Position numbers and translations under genes: made by a program. The notes beneath the pieces are model-generated. The model did no database searches. It saw only the letters and a list, made by a program, of their open reading frames with translations, and had not been told where the DNA came from. Positions 21,968-34,056 of a stretch of DNA of 64,000 bases are shown here, one piece after another; within the stretch, counting starts at the first letter, position 1; each line of letters opens with the position of its first letter. The DNA is taken from contig KN832887.1 of NCBI GenBank assembly GCA_000827325.1, positions 558,001 through 622,000 on the forward strand, in the 5' to 3' direction. The DNA comes from Oidiodendron maius Zn (lineage: Eukaryota; Ascomycota; Leotiomycetes; Myxotrichaceae).

Positions 21968-23499
21968 AATACAACAGTCTCTTCGAGTAGAGAAGAATAG
22001 AAACAAGCAACAAAAATGGATAAAAGGAATGTGAGAAGAAGAAAAGGTATAAGGGAATGTTAAGGAAGAGAGTGAACCGTCCCAGATACTGTGGTGACTT
22101 AGGAAATGTCTGTTAGAATCGTAGGAAACTTGCCTCCTTTTTATGATGACCCTTGGCGTGGAGATCGACACAAACCTAAAATAATGAATGACTTAAGTCT
22201 TTATGTTCCTAAGGTAGAATCTGCCGCACAGTGAATTTCACAGTAGGGCGGCATCTTCGGATTCTAATCAGGTTGGTTGGGACTTCCGGAAGGCAAACCC
22301 TGCTCACAGGAGCCAAACGGTCCGCCCTGAAAGCCTGATATTAGATCGAGATGGAGTCCAATGAAGAAGCTAATTGCTCAACATGTGTGGACTAATATAT
22401 TGTCGCGACGGATCTTACCGAAGCTGAAGTTGTATGTCCGAAAGAGGAAGGAGGCGAAGGACTACACAGACCACCCGAGCCGTCCGGTAAAGAAGATCAT
22501 CGGAGGCAAACATCTACGGTGGTCACAGTAAGCGCTGTCAGAAGACTAAGCCAGGGGTTCCCTGAAACTGCCATGAGCTGAAAAGTAGCCACTCCTAACT
22601 CTCCGGTCCATCATTTCCTTCTCTGTCCTACTCACGTCTATACATTACCGCATCCGACAGGCGGAGAATATTATTCCGAGAGCCTGGATGTTGCCACCCT
22701 GATGGCACACGGTAGGTGCATCTGCCGTATTACAGGCTCTCAAAGTGTTGGAATAATTAAGATAAGTAATCTTTCGGAAACTCCTCAGCTTCCGTTTCTA
22801 TCTCTTCCCACTCTCCCGTTTCATTTCTCTCTGGCATCATCGGCTTCCAGTGCCCACCATAGTTGCCTCTCCTTTTTAATTAATCCGCCATCATTCGCTC
22901 TTTACATACCGTGCGCTCTTTCAGTCTCCAGCTTTACTACTATTCTTCTACCCCTGGTATTGTAATCCGGAATTTCTATCTGTTCACATTGAAACTCTAT
23001 TGTCACTCTTTCGCTACGGCTTCCTTGGTCGTCACCCAGACGGTTCATTTCAACGTGAACGCCTACCCAGAGCCAGATATTCGCGCCCCCTCCCCCCACC
23101 CCGGGCCAAAACGGACCTGTTATCGCTTATATGTTCCTAAATTCTTCGCAACCAAGCGACAACGTGGCGACTATATGCTAACCGTACTATTATAGCTAGA
23201 ATTAACAATTTAGATTGAAAGTTAGCCTGTAGGGTGTCTAGAATAGAGTGTTCTAGCTTAAACATAACACGGGACTCGGATCCTTCCATGTGCCAGCTTT
23301 CAAATGGCTTCCACATTACGAGTAGTCCCATGACCTCCGCGCTGCAAACGGCAGTTAAAATGAGTCTATAGTCATTGTCTTCGGTATGATGGAAATCACC
23401 ACCGCCACTACCGACTGGTCGGCTCACTATGTCAAAACCTCGTGTTCCACTCCGCCAACACCACCTCAGCACGGACGTTGTATCCACCTACCCCACTAC
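21968..23499. other. Long intergenic stretch upstream of chitinase
   Basis: About 1.5 kb. Short open frames (for example 22702-22965) have no domain and look like chance. Contains the chitinase promoter at its left end. Confidence 0.4.
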
Positions 23500-23665
23500 C
23501 GTATAATCTGGCTTATAAGTCCCCTCCTGGCAAAGGGTGGCTGCAAATTTGTATGGCGCACAGACCATTTACCATAGTAAATCCCTTTGTTATAAGTCCC
23601 CTCCTGAGAGAGGGCATTTGTCTCGCTCGGGCCACATAGGGGGGACTTATAAACCAGATTATACG
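23500..23665. mobile_element. MITE-like inverted-repeat element (candidate)
   Basis: 166 bp with about 27-bp inverted repeats: left 23500-23527 (CGTATAATCTGGCTTATAAG...) and right 23639-23665, which is its complement with about two differences. A further copy of the inner arm (TTATAAGTCCCCTCCTG) lies at 23590-23606 as a direct repeat. The interior has no coding frame. No certain target duplication. Confidence 0.5.
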
Positions 23666-24181
23666 ATAAGTCTCGAGCCAGATAACTCCTTCCGCCTCAA
23701 AATCTCGCCATCCAGAACACTTTCCCCGGTTCCGGTCACTGATCAGGCCGCTAAGGTGGCTACTAATGGGCTGGCTGCCACTTTTGAGGATCTTGTAATT
23801 GTTGGCCCGGTTACGCCGGCCGACAATTATTGCAAGAGCAATTCGGCCTTCTTTTTTACTCAATTGAACGGCTGCTAGTTGAGGCGTACTTAATTAATGT
23901 GGATGCACGGGTGGAAACGTGTAGTGACCCCCAGTCCTTATTTAGCAAAGCCGTAAATGTTAATTCAGGACAGTCAAACTCTTCTCATAGATCAAGCGGC
24001 TAGTGAATTGAGGCTTGCGCCTTATTAACCTAAAAGTAGTCACCTTTGTATCATCAACCCTACGGCATGTCTAAAGATGTGCGGCACTTATTTCCTTTTA
24101 TTGGTGACATAATGCATAATACATTGCAGCCGTATGGCTAATTATAATAATTAATGACTAGATGCAAGCGTTAAATAGCGC
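23666..24181. other. Intergenic, no gene seen
   Basis: Region beyond the 3' end of the acyltransferase gene. Nothing recognised. Confidence 0.4.
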
Positions 24182-25651
24182 CTATGGGACCAACAACGCC
24201 TCCATTTCCACATCCCGCGAAGCCAAGGGTAATTCTTCCTGTTCAAGGGGCCGCTCTCGCCAAAGATATTGTTCGACCTTTTTTGCAAATCTAACACTTG
24301 GCCGATCGACATACCTTTCAACAACGCCGCTGACGATGAAAATTAGTGGTGCCAAGGTAATGAACTCCAAAAGGCACAAAGTAGCCTTATTCTCTGTCAT
24401 TTTCGTTATCAAGTCTTGCAGGGGCGTGCTGAGTGCTGCAATAATAGCGGCATGGATCAAGTATAGCGAGAACGAAAGCTTTCCTAGCCACTGACAAAAT
24501 TTGGTATCTAAGACAAATCGCATCCACGAGAGTTGGCTGATCGAGAGGACGGTAAATGTTCCAGACCAATACCAGTACCATCGTGTCTTATCATGTATTC
24601 GAAAGGCATAATATGGTGGATAAAACTTGTAGAGAGTTTCATAACCAGGCTTCGGTTTGGGATCAAAATCGTATTCTATATGATCAGGAGGGAGTCCGCC
24701 GAGATAGAAGCCGATGCAGAACATAACAACATAGCAAATATTGTACAGTACCACCAAGACTCTGTTGTCCCTGGTTGTCGGTTTGCTTTCAGTGCTCTGG
24801 CGTCCGAGCTGGTAGTCGGCGAGCAGCATGCCGACGACGAAATTTGAGGTCCACCAAGCGCCGCGATGGAGGGAATAGATGGCCATACCTGCCAGGATAG
24901 CACAACGAACTTTGTAGAACTCGACACGAGAGATGATCATGACCAGCAAATAGGCAGCGATCGATCCTTGGTATTCCAGTGGGATTGTCCAAGAAGGAGG
25001 GACATAGGCATATCGATTGTGCGAAGGGTTGTAGTCCGGATACATGAACGGATTGATGTGGTCATCTGTTGCATTAACCAAGTGCACGAATTGCATGTGC
25101 CATGAATCTTTGACCTCGAAATCGTAGACATATCCATCGCGCTGCATATCGACTGTCCTGATGAGACACAGCATGGGGATGGAGAGGAGAATCAGCGGTA
25201 GGTATAACCTAAATCCTCTTCTGATCAAGCTGGAACACAGACTTTTGTACAAGTCATCGTACTGCTTTCGTCTGAGCAGGCTCAAACTTTTAACCGTAAT
25301 CGCGTAGCCACTGATAACGAAGAAAACGCACACCGCGCTCGAGCCCGCCCCCCAGATCGACCTAAAAATCGGCAGTTGATAAAAGTACTTGTCTTCGGGC
25401 GAGGATCCGTATGACCGACCCCAGGGGGCGTAGCGACCAAAGAAGTGGAAGAAGAACACCTGCAGGGACGCAACACCTCGGAGGCCATCTAGCCACGACG
25501 TCCCCAGCGATGATCGCCCAGGGCCCAGGTTCTCCCAGCCGAAAAGAACACTGGGACGAAGCCAGCTGAACGACAATACCTGTGATAGAAAGCCGAGTGC
25601 GAAAAGTCGCAAGCGGCCAGCGGTACTGGGCTCCGGCTGGAAGGCGGACAT
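24182..25651 (-). CDS. Acyltransferase-3 family membrane protein
   Basis: Single-exon, 489 residues from the ATG at 25651. The family signature is clear: LDGLRGVASLQVFFFHFFGR with its conserved histidine (about 53-73), FFVISGYAITVKSL, RRGFRLYLPLILLSIP, PPSWTIPLEYQGSI, and GKLSFSLYLIHAAII near the C-terminus. About ten hydrophobic segments suggest a polytopic membrane enzyme. Members (OafA/YrhL-like) move acyl groups from acyl-CoA to sugars or other small molecules; in fungi many are near natural-product genes, but none adjoins this one. Substrate unknown. The gene looks whole. Confidence 0.9.
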   Translation of the reverse strand: MSAFQPEPSTAGRLRLFALGFLSQVLSFSWLRPSVLFGWENLGPGRSSLGTSWLDGLRGVASLQVFFFHFFGRYAPWGRSYGSSPEDKYFYQLPIFRSIWGAGSSAVCVFFVISGYAITVKSLSLLRRKQYDDLYKSLCSSLIRRGFRLYLPLILLSIPMLCLIRTVDMQRDGYVYDFEVKDSWHMQFVHLVNATDDHINPFMYPDYNPSHNRYAYVPPSWTIPLEYQGSIAAYLLVMIISRVEFYKVRCAILAGMAIYSLHRGAWWTSNFVVGMLLADYQLGRQSTESKPTTRDNRVLVVLYNICYVVMFCIGFYLGGLPPDHIEYDFDPKPKPGYETLYKFYPPYYAFRIHDKTRWYWYWSGTFTVLSISQLSWMRFVLDTKFCQWLGKLSFSLYLIHAAIIAALSTPLQDLITKMTENKATLCLLEFITLAPLIFIVSGVVERYVDRPSVRFAKKVEQYLWRERPLEQEELPLASRDVEMEALLVP

Positions 25652-26068
25652 TTTTCACGTGCCAGAAATCTCCCGACGTGGCGGCCTCGTGATAACGCTG
25701 GGAGGGCCGACTCTGTGATATTGCGAAACTCGGGACGTAGTGGCGAAGACTCAGAGCGAGAAGACGTTCATGATGGCCATGAATACAGGACGACGCGACG
25801 CATTCTCAGTCAGGAAACGAGTGTTGCGGATGGGAACTTGAAGGATCGTGGCGAAACCTGAAAGTTATGAGTCCAGGCCTACGCGGTCTTGCCGGATTGG
25901 TGATAGTGTCATTTACTTCCCCAGGCCAGTCAGGGGATGCAAAAGTACCGCGGCGGCTCGCGTGACACTTGGCATTTCAGGGGCGGTGATGAACCGAGGC
26001 TGGGATCTCATACACCGTGATAGGGGGTTGGGCGGTTAGAGGTTAATCAGGTCAGTTCTACGTTAAAG

Positions 26069-26126
26069 AGAAGAGAAGAAGAAGAAGAAGAAGTGGAAGA
26101 GGAAGGAGAAGATCAAGAAGAAGATG
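26069..26126. repeat. GAA-type purine microsatellite
   Basis: An almost pure purine run built on GAA and GGAA units on the plus strand. Such tracts can form triplex structures or simply reflect slippage. Confidence 0.7.
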
Positions 26127-26180
26127 CGATCATAGAGTGGGAGCTAGGGAAAAAAAAAGCCTCCTTCTCTTAGCACAGTG

Positions 26181-26245
26181 GAGGCAAGGGGCTTCGAAAT
26201 GATAAGTGGCCCAAAGCCGGGTATAAATTAGTCCGGTCCGTGATT
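26181..26245. repeat. Dispersed repeat, copy 1
   Basis: Shares two blocks with 39746-39824: a GAGGxxAAGGGGCTTCGAA block (26181-26198) and an AAxTTAxTCCGGTCxGTxATT block (26225-26245), in the same order with different spacing. Probably the end of an old transposon or MITE family. Confidence 0.4.
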
Positions 26246-26820
26246 ACGTAGTAACACGTGCTAATCACGTGCCTCTCCTGCTCGCCGTACCAATTAGAAC
26301 GCGCATTTGCAGTGCGTAAATCGCCTTCAGAAGTAATAGAAAGAAAATGGGTGGCTTATTAGTGAGAAGCCAGACGAGGCCTTTCGTTAGATGAGCCTAA
26401 GTGGCGTCCTTCTATATAGAATAAGAGCCATTTTGACCTCGCTTAGCCGATCTCTAAGAAAGTTATATATAGTTCATGCAAGACTCTCTAGTACTAAGCT
26501 ACCTTTTTTTTTCTAATTTTACTATTACTATTACTCCTGATGACGAGTTATATACTACAAATGCGTGGTCGTATACTACATATAGCAAGTTCTAATCAAA
26601 GAAGCGACTCCTGAAGGGGAGTTGCGTGCTGCGGGCTCGCACTCCTATATGATTAGCTGAACTAAAAATGTGGCTTTAGAACCAGCTGACTTAAGAGGAC
26701 TTGGTCGCCCGCAATTTCTTCAGCTTTGGTTCCTCCCTTCAAAAACTAAAATATCCTCCCTCAGGCAAACCGTCTCGACACTTCGGATCACGAATTAACT
26801 CGAAACTTATCCGCTTAACA

Positions 26821-28824
26821 ATGCCCTCATCAAGACCACAGCATGGATACTTACCAATTCCTACTAAACCACCCAGTCATACCCGCATTCTTACTCTACA
26901 ACCGGGAGGTGCTTCATCCCCCTTGGAAGTTACTTTGACGGTGGAAAATGTGCAAGTGTGCGACCCATATGACGCACTGTCATATGTCTGGGGTAAAGAG
27001 AAATCTACCAACTTTCTCATACGAGACGGGCAGCCGGCTCAGATCCAAGCCAATTTGGATGCCGCACTACGCTCTTTACGTCTTCCTAACAGGCCCCTCC
27101 GGCTTTGGGTGGACGCTATTTGCATAGACCAAGAGAACCTCGGCGAGCGGAGCAGCCAAGTTCAGATCATGAAATTGATATATATGCACGCGAAGACAGT
27201 CATCATCTGGCTGGGCCCAGAAACGGAGGGAGTTTCCGGTGCGATACAACTTGCGCTGCAGCTAAACGAGATTCGAAAACGCTTGAAATATATTCCAACT
27301 ATTACCACCCGGCATTCGCCTGCCGCGGGATACGGCTTGGATCCTAATTCGGTGAAGGAGTATATCGATCCCAATTCAGACGAGTGGGGGCACCTGGAGG
27401 CACTGCTTATGCGAGAATGGTGGGAGCGTGCCTGGTGTGTCCAAGAGCTGGTTGTGTCCTCAAATTGCATCGGCCGATGCGGTGATCACCAAATCGACAT
27501 GGAGTCTCTTTTATCAGCATCGATATATCTCCTCCGCAAGCGAGGCACCTTCTTTGAAAGCAAGGCGCTCAACTTCTGGAACGACGTATACCTCAGAAAA
27601 TTTCGAACGAGATTTGGCGAGGTTGGATATTGGTCTGCGTCTGGAACTACCAATCTGATGGGCTTGCTAGAATCTGTAAAGTCGCTTGAGGCTACAGACC
27701 CGAGGGACCGGGTATTTGCCGTCGTTGGTATGTCGATAGAGAGCATCAATCACTCCAGGTCACTGTCAACGGTCTTGAAGAAAGGAACTGGCCCCTCACG
27801 GTCGACGCGTTTCAAATTTTTCACGCACCCCAAGGTCCCAAGCAAGGATATTAACCGCATAATGCGTGGAGCCCTTGTACCTAGCTATACAACGCCCTAT
27901 CTTAACATCTACCGCGATATTACCCGGTTTCTCATACTGCACGATCATATTCTTCACATTTTATCTCATGTCCAGCACCCTCAAGATACCATTGTATCTA
28001 ACACAGATCATAATCTTACGTGGGTACCCCGATGGAATGAACGTCTTTATGCTATTCCAATGGGAAACCATTCATGGTTTTTTGCTGGTTTGGTTGATAA
28101 GTATAAATTGTACCTCTCACGGACACACCATGACCGGCTTTATGCACGCACTAAAAGCCCTACTGTCTTATCTCTTGATGGTTTCCAATATGATCGTGTA
28201 GCCAAGGTATCAGAAATTATCAAAGAGGAGATGAACGGAATTTTGTCTATCAAAGACATCTGGCATCAGCTCTTTGACACAGAATTTCCTCCGACTGATG
28301 CCAGCGGAACACAAATCTTAGAGGATTTAGGTATGGCTCTCATGGGTGGTCGGTATTCTCAGCAGCCATACGGTAAAGAAGGCTATAAAGCCACTGCAGG
28401 CAGGGTACGCTTGCCACCAGGGACTTACTTTCTCCAAGGTGCAGCAATTACGTTCGACTACTGCGCTAAACACTACAAGTTCAATAAATCTCACGTTCAC
28501 CCCAGTGTTCTTCAAAAGAAACTACTTGACGATGACAACGATACCAAGTTTCGGAACTTAGTGAGCATAGTGACACATAATCGCAGAGTATACGTCACCA
28601 ACGAGGGACGTTTAGGTCTCGGGCCAATCGCGATGAAACCTGGAGATAGGATTTGCGTGTTTATTGGTGGCAGAATTCCGTTTGCGGTGCGGCCCGTCCA
28701 AAAGGGTTGGATTCTTGTGGGGGAGGCTTACTTGCATGATGTGAGATTGATGACCGGGAAGGTGGCTATTGATGTTTTGAACAGGGTGCATGCAGCTCAA
28801 TTGGAGACTTTCGACTTGTATTAA
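26821..28824 (+). CDS. HET-domain protein
   Basis: Single exon, 667 residues from the ATG at 26821 (the frame is open further upstream but has only a TTG there). All three HET blocks are present: YDALSYVWG (about 55-63), LRLWVDAICIDQENLGERSS then QVQIMKLIYMHAKTVIIWLG (about 95-135), and EWWERAWCVQELVVSSN (about 198-214). The C-terminal half ends with the usual VRPVQKGWILVGEAYLHDVR segment. HET proteins control heterokaryon incompatibility, a cell-death response after fusion of unlike strains; most members have no tested role. Neighbours give no hint of a partner. The gene looks whole. Confidence 0.9.
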   Translation: MPSSRPQHGYLPIPTKPPSHTRILTLQPGGASSPLEVTLTVENVQVCDPYDALSYVWGKEKSTNFLIRDGQPAQIQANLDAALRSLRLPNRPLRLWVDAICIDQENLGERSSQVQIMKLIYMHAKTVIIWLGPETEGVSGAIQLALQLNEIRKRLKYIPTITTRHSPAAGYGLDPNSVKEYIDPNSDEWGHLEALLMREWWERAWCVQELVVSSNCIGRCGDHQIDMESLLSASIYLLRKRGTFFESKALNFWNDVYLRKFRTRFGEVGYWSASGTTNLMGLLESVKSLEATDPRDRVFAVVGMSIESINHSRSLSTVLKKGTGPSRSTRFKFFTHPKVPSKDINRIMRGALVPSYTTPYLNIYRDITRFLILHDHILHILSHVQHPQDTIVSNTDHNLTWVPRWNERLYAIPMGNHSWFFAGLVDKYKLYLSRTHHDRLYARTKSPTVLSLDGFQYDRVAKVSEIIKEEMNGILSIKDIWHQLFDTEFPPTDASGTQILEDLGMALMGGRYSQQPYGKEGYKATAGRVRLPPGTYFLQGAAITFDYCAKHYKFNKSHVHPSVLQKKLLDDDNDTKFRNLVSIVTHNRRVYVTNEGRLGLGPIAMKPGDRICVFIGGRIPFAVRPVQKGWILVGEAYLHDVRLMTGKVAIDVLNRVHAAQLETFDLY

Positions 28825-29043
28825 TTGTTAATGCGAGGTAAACAGGCGATAATCTTAGGTACTATTTGGCCTTTTAGGTGAATATCTTACATTTTAATTC
28901 TTCACAGGAGATTCCCACTGAAGAGCAGGGCAATTCTAGAGCAACACAGCAAATAATGCTCTGTATTGAAAACACAGAAGAACGCCGATGTCTGTAGAAT
29001 CCAATAGTTGTCTAGCCTAAATAAGAGTCTCCAGACATTCCTC

Positions 29044-32000
29044 TCAGGTTCCTAGAATCAAGGCCACTAACTGTTCCTTGTCTCCGCTCTCCATGACCAT
29101 TGCTCTGAAAGACCCCTTCTTACTCTCCATTAGACTCCTTGGCGTGCCAAACTCGGCCACCTCCCCGTCCTCGAAGACCAGAATCTTATCGAAATCCGCA
29201 ATCGTGCTCAAACGGTGCGCGATCACGATAAGGGTGCTATCACGGAACTCCTCGCGGATAGTCCGCCGGATAAGCGTGTCTGTCGTTATGTCCACAGCGG
29301 ATGTGGCCTCGTCCAAGACCATAATCTTGGATCGCGAGACGATTGCACGGGCAAGGCAGAGCAACTGCCGTTGGCCCTGGGAGAGGTTGAGCCCACCCTC
29401 AGATATAGGCGAGGTGAGTGAGATGAGGTGCTTGGGCTCAGTTTTAAAGCTGCCTGATGTGAGGGTAGAAACAGCTCCGGCCTGTTCGCTATTAATGGCA
29501 ACTGTCCCCGGCCTAACAAGATGAGCGCGTTCTAATGCGTCGTGAAGTTCGCTATCGTTGTATTTATCAAACGGGTCAAGGTTACTCCGAACGGTGCCCG
29601 AAAATAGCACGGGGTCCTGTGGAATGATAGCGATGCGACTGCGAAGCGCTTGCAGTTTGATTGTCGAGATATCGAGGCCATCAATGTAGATGCTCCCTTC
29701 TTGTGCATCGAGTAAACGGAAGAGTGCCAGTGTTATGCTAGATTTACCAGCTCCCGTACGCCCAACGACACCAATGCGCTCATTGCGCTCAACTCTAAAG
29801 CTTACTCCTTTAAGAACTGGCGGCTGATCTACTGCGTAGCTGACCACGAGATCGTTGAATTCGAGGCAGCCATGGTTGGGCCAGTGGGCTGGTGGGTCTG
29901 CGCCGTCAATGGATTCCGTAGATAGATTAGAGAATTCGATTATTCGCTCTGCCGAATTCATGTCTAATTCTAGATTGGCGATATGTCGGATGGTCCAGAT
30001 GAGAGCTTGACTATACTCAAGAGCAAAACAAAGAGCGAAGCCCGCCAGAGCAGCATCAATGTCTGGCAGGAGGACAACCATGACCACAACAATGGCAGTG
30101 AAGAAGCCACCGAAAATGCTCATCCGCAAACCCATCCACCTATTGAAAATCCAGGTATGCCAGATAGTAGTGCTATAGTCATCAATCTTGGTAAACATAC
30201 GCGAGATATACGTATCGGTTTTGGAGAAAGCACGGATAGTAGCTACTCCCGTTAGTGCAGACCCGAATTGTTCGAAGACAGGAGATTTGGTATTTGATCC
30301 CAGGCGTTTTACTTCTCTCGCGCCATATAAATAGAGGGTAGCAATGTTGACACACAGGAAAAGAAGGACTAGGGAGGGAAGAATTATATATGGCGATACA
30401 AAGATCCTGCTTTGCGTCAGGGCGAAAGAATGATAACTAGAGGGAAGGTACTCACGCTGTAATGACCACGCCTAGAAGCCGGAAAACATTGATCATTGCG
30501 TAGCTAACATCCTTAGATAGCTTTGCGTCTACAATGTCGAAGTCTGCCATAAAGCGATTCAGGATTCTGCCTAGAGGAACAGTGTCGACCCATCTTAACG
30601 GGGTCCGTAAAACGACGAAACAGAGTTTGTCAAATAACTTTCTCGAGGCGCGGATAGAGCCGGTAAAAATGTAATAGTAACGAAAGGTACCGAGAAGTGC
30701 ACATGAGGCAGAGAATGTTACGTATATGCCCAAATAGTAACTGAGGTCATGAGGTGGGAAAGACGAATCTTCTATGGTTTTAGACTCGGCGAAGGATCGA
30801 AGGTACGGGCTCAGTACGACATACCTCCCAAAAAGGCGATATTATTGCTGGTCCACAGCTTCAGGAACCAGGATCGTCCTATATGAAATCTATAAGTGTC
30901 CGATAGAAAGATTGATGACAATCGGAACCCTTAACTGCTGAGAGGGAGAGGCTAGGCACAAAGCAATAAGTCTGACTCACCTGTAATGAGTATCTGCAAC
31001 GCTGCGAAAACCGCCCACCCTACCAACCAGAACGGCCATCCACCACTGGCTTTGATATAATCTAGATAGATATGATTTTGTACCCGTCCGTGTTCTCTAT
31101 CCTCAACCGGCACGAACTTTTTGGTCGCTCTCTTTAAATCGACCTCCTTCAGCACTTCTCCGACCTTGACCTGCGATAACTCCTCCGAATTGACCGCTGT
31201 AAGTTTTATATCTTCTCGGGTTTGTAAGGAAGAATAATTCTGAATTTTTAGGTTTTGCATTTCGCCAGTATGCCGCAAGTCGTCTACAAAACCGGCATTT
31301 TCGACCGTGCCATATCCTAGTTCGACGACATATCTCGTCTTCGGTCTGCAGAGCTCGACATGATGTGTGACAAGGATCCGTGTACGGCCACTGCACAACT
31401 CGCCTGTTAGTCCATTCTCGAAGATATGTCTTGCCACGTGGGTATCGACAGCGGAAAAGATGTCATCTAATATTAGTATTCCCGCACGGGAGTATAGCGC
31501 ACGGGCAAAAGTGACCCTCCAGCGTTGCCCACTACTCAAGTTAACCCCGTTAGCACCAATCTCGGTACCTTCACCATCCGTGAGCATATCCAGATCCCTT
31601 CGTAAGGCACAAGCATCTATAACTTTGCTATATCGCTCCTCGTCAAATGGGAGACCAAAGATAATATTATCCTTAATGCTTGTGTTTTCGAGCCAGGGGA
31701 TTTGCGCGACAAATGCGATTGACGATGGAATGATCCAGTCGTCGTTTGCTACTAAGTTATCATAGCAATCCAGCCGTTGAGGAACATAAATTGTTCCAGA
31801 GAGGATGTCGACTTCTCCGAGGATTGCTGCCAGTAACAAACTCTTACCTGTGCCAGTCTTGCCACTAATGACACTAAGTTCATTCTCTGGGAAGGATGCA
31901 TTAATGTCTCGGAGAACATATCGATCTCCTACAGACCCTTTCTCCTCATCCGATGGCCATGCGACCGAAGCTTTTACGAACGATATGTTCTGAGCATTAG

Positions 32001-34056
32001 CCATATGGGGTACTACCTCAGGCCCTGCTAAATACTTCTCTATTCTGTCGATAGAGATCTTCGCATCAATGAGCTGTGTAGTCAACTCAGGGATACGAGC
32101 TAAGGTGGCCTCAAGACTATTGAATACCCCTATTGAGGTGAAAGCAACGGATGGCAACAAACCCCCATTCTCGTAGGTATAGACGGTTAGAGCAGTAGCC
32201 GAAAGTAGAATAGGGCTAGTAATCCAGCAGCTACCAAATATATCAGAGAGAGGAATATTTTATGGTGGGCAATGAGGACTCACAATAGCAGCATCGTCTC
32301 AGAACTGTGCCATACTTAATCAAATTTATTCTTTCCAGTGTAGTTAAAGAGTACTAACGCGTAGACATTCCACTGTTCACACAGCTCTTTCTCCCGAACT
32401 TTACTTATTTTCTTATGCCAGCTGGACTCTAGAGCAAAGAATTTTATTTGGCGGATACCTGGATTATTTATTAGCCATGTCTCTTTGCCTCGTTCCAAAT
32501 AAGTCTGCTTCCCTCGCATTGCCTCGGTAAGAATCCCCACCGTACTATCGCGAACTTTCATGAGCCTGCCTTGGGCAGCAGCATATCGTTTGCTGACGAA
32601 GATATTGAGTGGAACTATGATAGAAAATGCCGCGAATCCTATAACCAGTGGCTTCCAGCCAATGACATTGAGCAGAAATGTAATAGACACTGATAGCTTG
32701 AAGATGCTACCAGGGAAGCAGTAATTGAAAGAGCAGAAATCAGAGAGTCGCTTAGTATCAACCCCTATGAGATTGACAGTTGATTGTTGGCTTTTCGGAT
32801 CACTTTCTTTTTCATCGTCAATGTTTAGCTTGTTAGCAGCCGTGGAGTTAACCAGAGGTCCCTCAGAAATATCTGGGCCGCCAGACCCTTTCCCTTTTGT
32901 CTTTGAAGCCCCCTTAACATCTTTTCGCCGCATGGCCTTCTGGAAGATCAGGCACGATATTTGAGCTCGTATAGGGATCGCAATTTCTGACCAGGAAATC
33001 CAGAAAAGCCATGATTCAATCCACGTAAATCCGCTTGTGGAAAGGGTCAGATATAAAACCCAGAGCCAGACCTGTGAGCTCACAGCCTGGTCTGAAACTC
33101 TGGCCTCGAGGATCTTGAGGATATGGAACAAGAAGAACTGCGGTGCAAAATTCCCCAAAGCCTGTGCCAGTGCTAGGCACCATTGAATTATGAAAGATTT
33201 TTTATGGGCAATAAATATCTCTATCCAAAGCTTTCTTCGATGCTCTATTTTTCTCCACGATTGATCGAGATCTCTGGAGCGCGTGAGATGGTCCATCCTA
33301 GGCAAGTCCTCCAAATCTAGTCTATTTCTCTCCCGCGCAGCATAAAGCAGATTGGCAGCCCAGGAAAAGCTATAGCGATCAACAGCGGATACCGTATACA
33401 TAGCATCAACGGGAGCGCCATCTTTAAAGACATTGGGTCTTCGTGGAATGGAGACGCCGGCACCTGCAGCAAGTGCAGCGAACGCTAATCGTAGGAAACG
33501 TAAAACTGCCACTAAAGGCGACCCGAGCGAACCAGCCGAAAAGTTGTGAACAAATAGCCAATCACAATACAGAAGGTTCAGGGAAAGCAATATGCATGAA
33601 GCTGTTACACCAATGCCAAGGCCATAGCATTCAGAAGGTTTTCGAATTCGCAAGACGCCCAGGGACTGGATGAGGACGAGCAGCTTTACACCATTAGTAG
33701 CCAGTAGGTTGCCAAGTTCAAATTTCTCGCGTACATACCCATTGGCATGCAATGAGCCAATTCTCAAGGACCATAGAGTCGAGATAGCGTTTTGTAGTAC
33801 TGAACAGAGCCAGACAAACCGCCGTGGCACAACCAACCACCGTGAAAATTGACAAAATGACTTTGGGATACGCTGCCGAATATTCTGCCACCGACTTCTC
33901 TGAAGCAACGCCATCCGCGTCTTCATAGAGAGTTGGTTTCGTCATGGGCTCATAAAAATGAGACACTAACCCTGATATCGACGGAAGAGAGAGAAGCGCG
34001 ATTAGAAAGAGCAAGACAGCTCCAGAAGCTATCGAACTCGTATTGTACTCAGCCAT
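29044..34056 (-). CDS. ABCC-type (MRP) multidrug/conjugate transporter
   Basis: Seven exons keep one frame of 1548 residues: 34056-33739, 33683-32359 (33665 is an alternative acceptor), 32304-32284 (21-nt microexon), 32230-30981, 30878-30825, 30771-30456, 30406-29044. An N-terminal membrane domain (TMD0) precedes two TMD-NBD halves, the ABCC layout. NBD1: Walker A GKTGTGKS, signature LSSGQRWRVTFARAL, Walker B ILILDDIFSAVD with Asp instead of the catalytic Glu, as usual in ABCC. NBD2: GRTGAGKS, LNLSQGQRQLLCLARAI, IMVLDEATSAVD and an intact H-loop (VIAHRLSTI). It should export organic anions, toxins or metal conjugates at plasma membrane or vacuole. It shares an 808-bp divergent promoter with the P-loop gene, next to the siderophore-type synthetase, so export or vacuolar storage of that product is a natural guess. 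Confidence 0.9.

Larger units (their letters stand above)
25652..26820. other. Intergenic between acyltransferase and HET gene
   Basis: Divergent promoter region of 1.2 kb. It contains the purine tract at 26069-26126, a copy of a dispersed repeat at 26181-26245, a near-palindromic CACGTG-rich segment at 26250-26275 and a TACTAT-like microsatellite at 26519-26537. No gene seen. Confidence 0.4.

Noticed and set aside
21968-22171. N-terminal extension of the chitinase
   Set aside because: An upstream in-frame ATG exists, but the ATG at 21967 starts a perfect signal peptide.
22702-23195. Overlapping plus-strand frames upstream of the second inverted-repeat element
   Set aside because: Pyrimidine-rich sequence gives Ser/Pro-rich chance frames without stop; no domain.
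4678-25651. One large secondary-metabolite cluster joining methyltransferase, ABM protein, acyltransferase
   Set aside because: The genes are separated by unrelated genes and no core synthase is present, so co-location is weak evidence.
26701-26820. N-terminal extension of the HET protein
   Set aside because: The frame is open but begins with TTG; the ATG at 26821 precedes the conserved domain by the usual distance.
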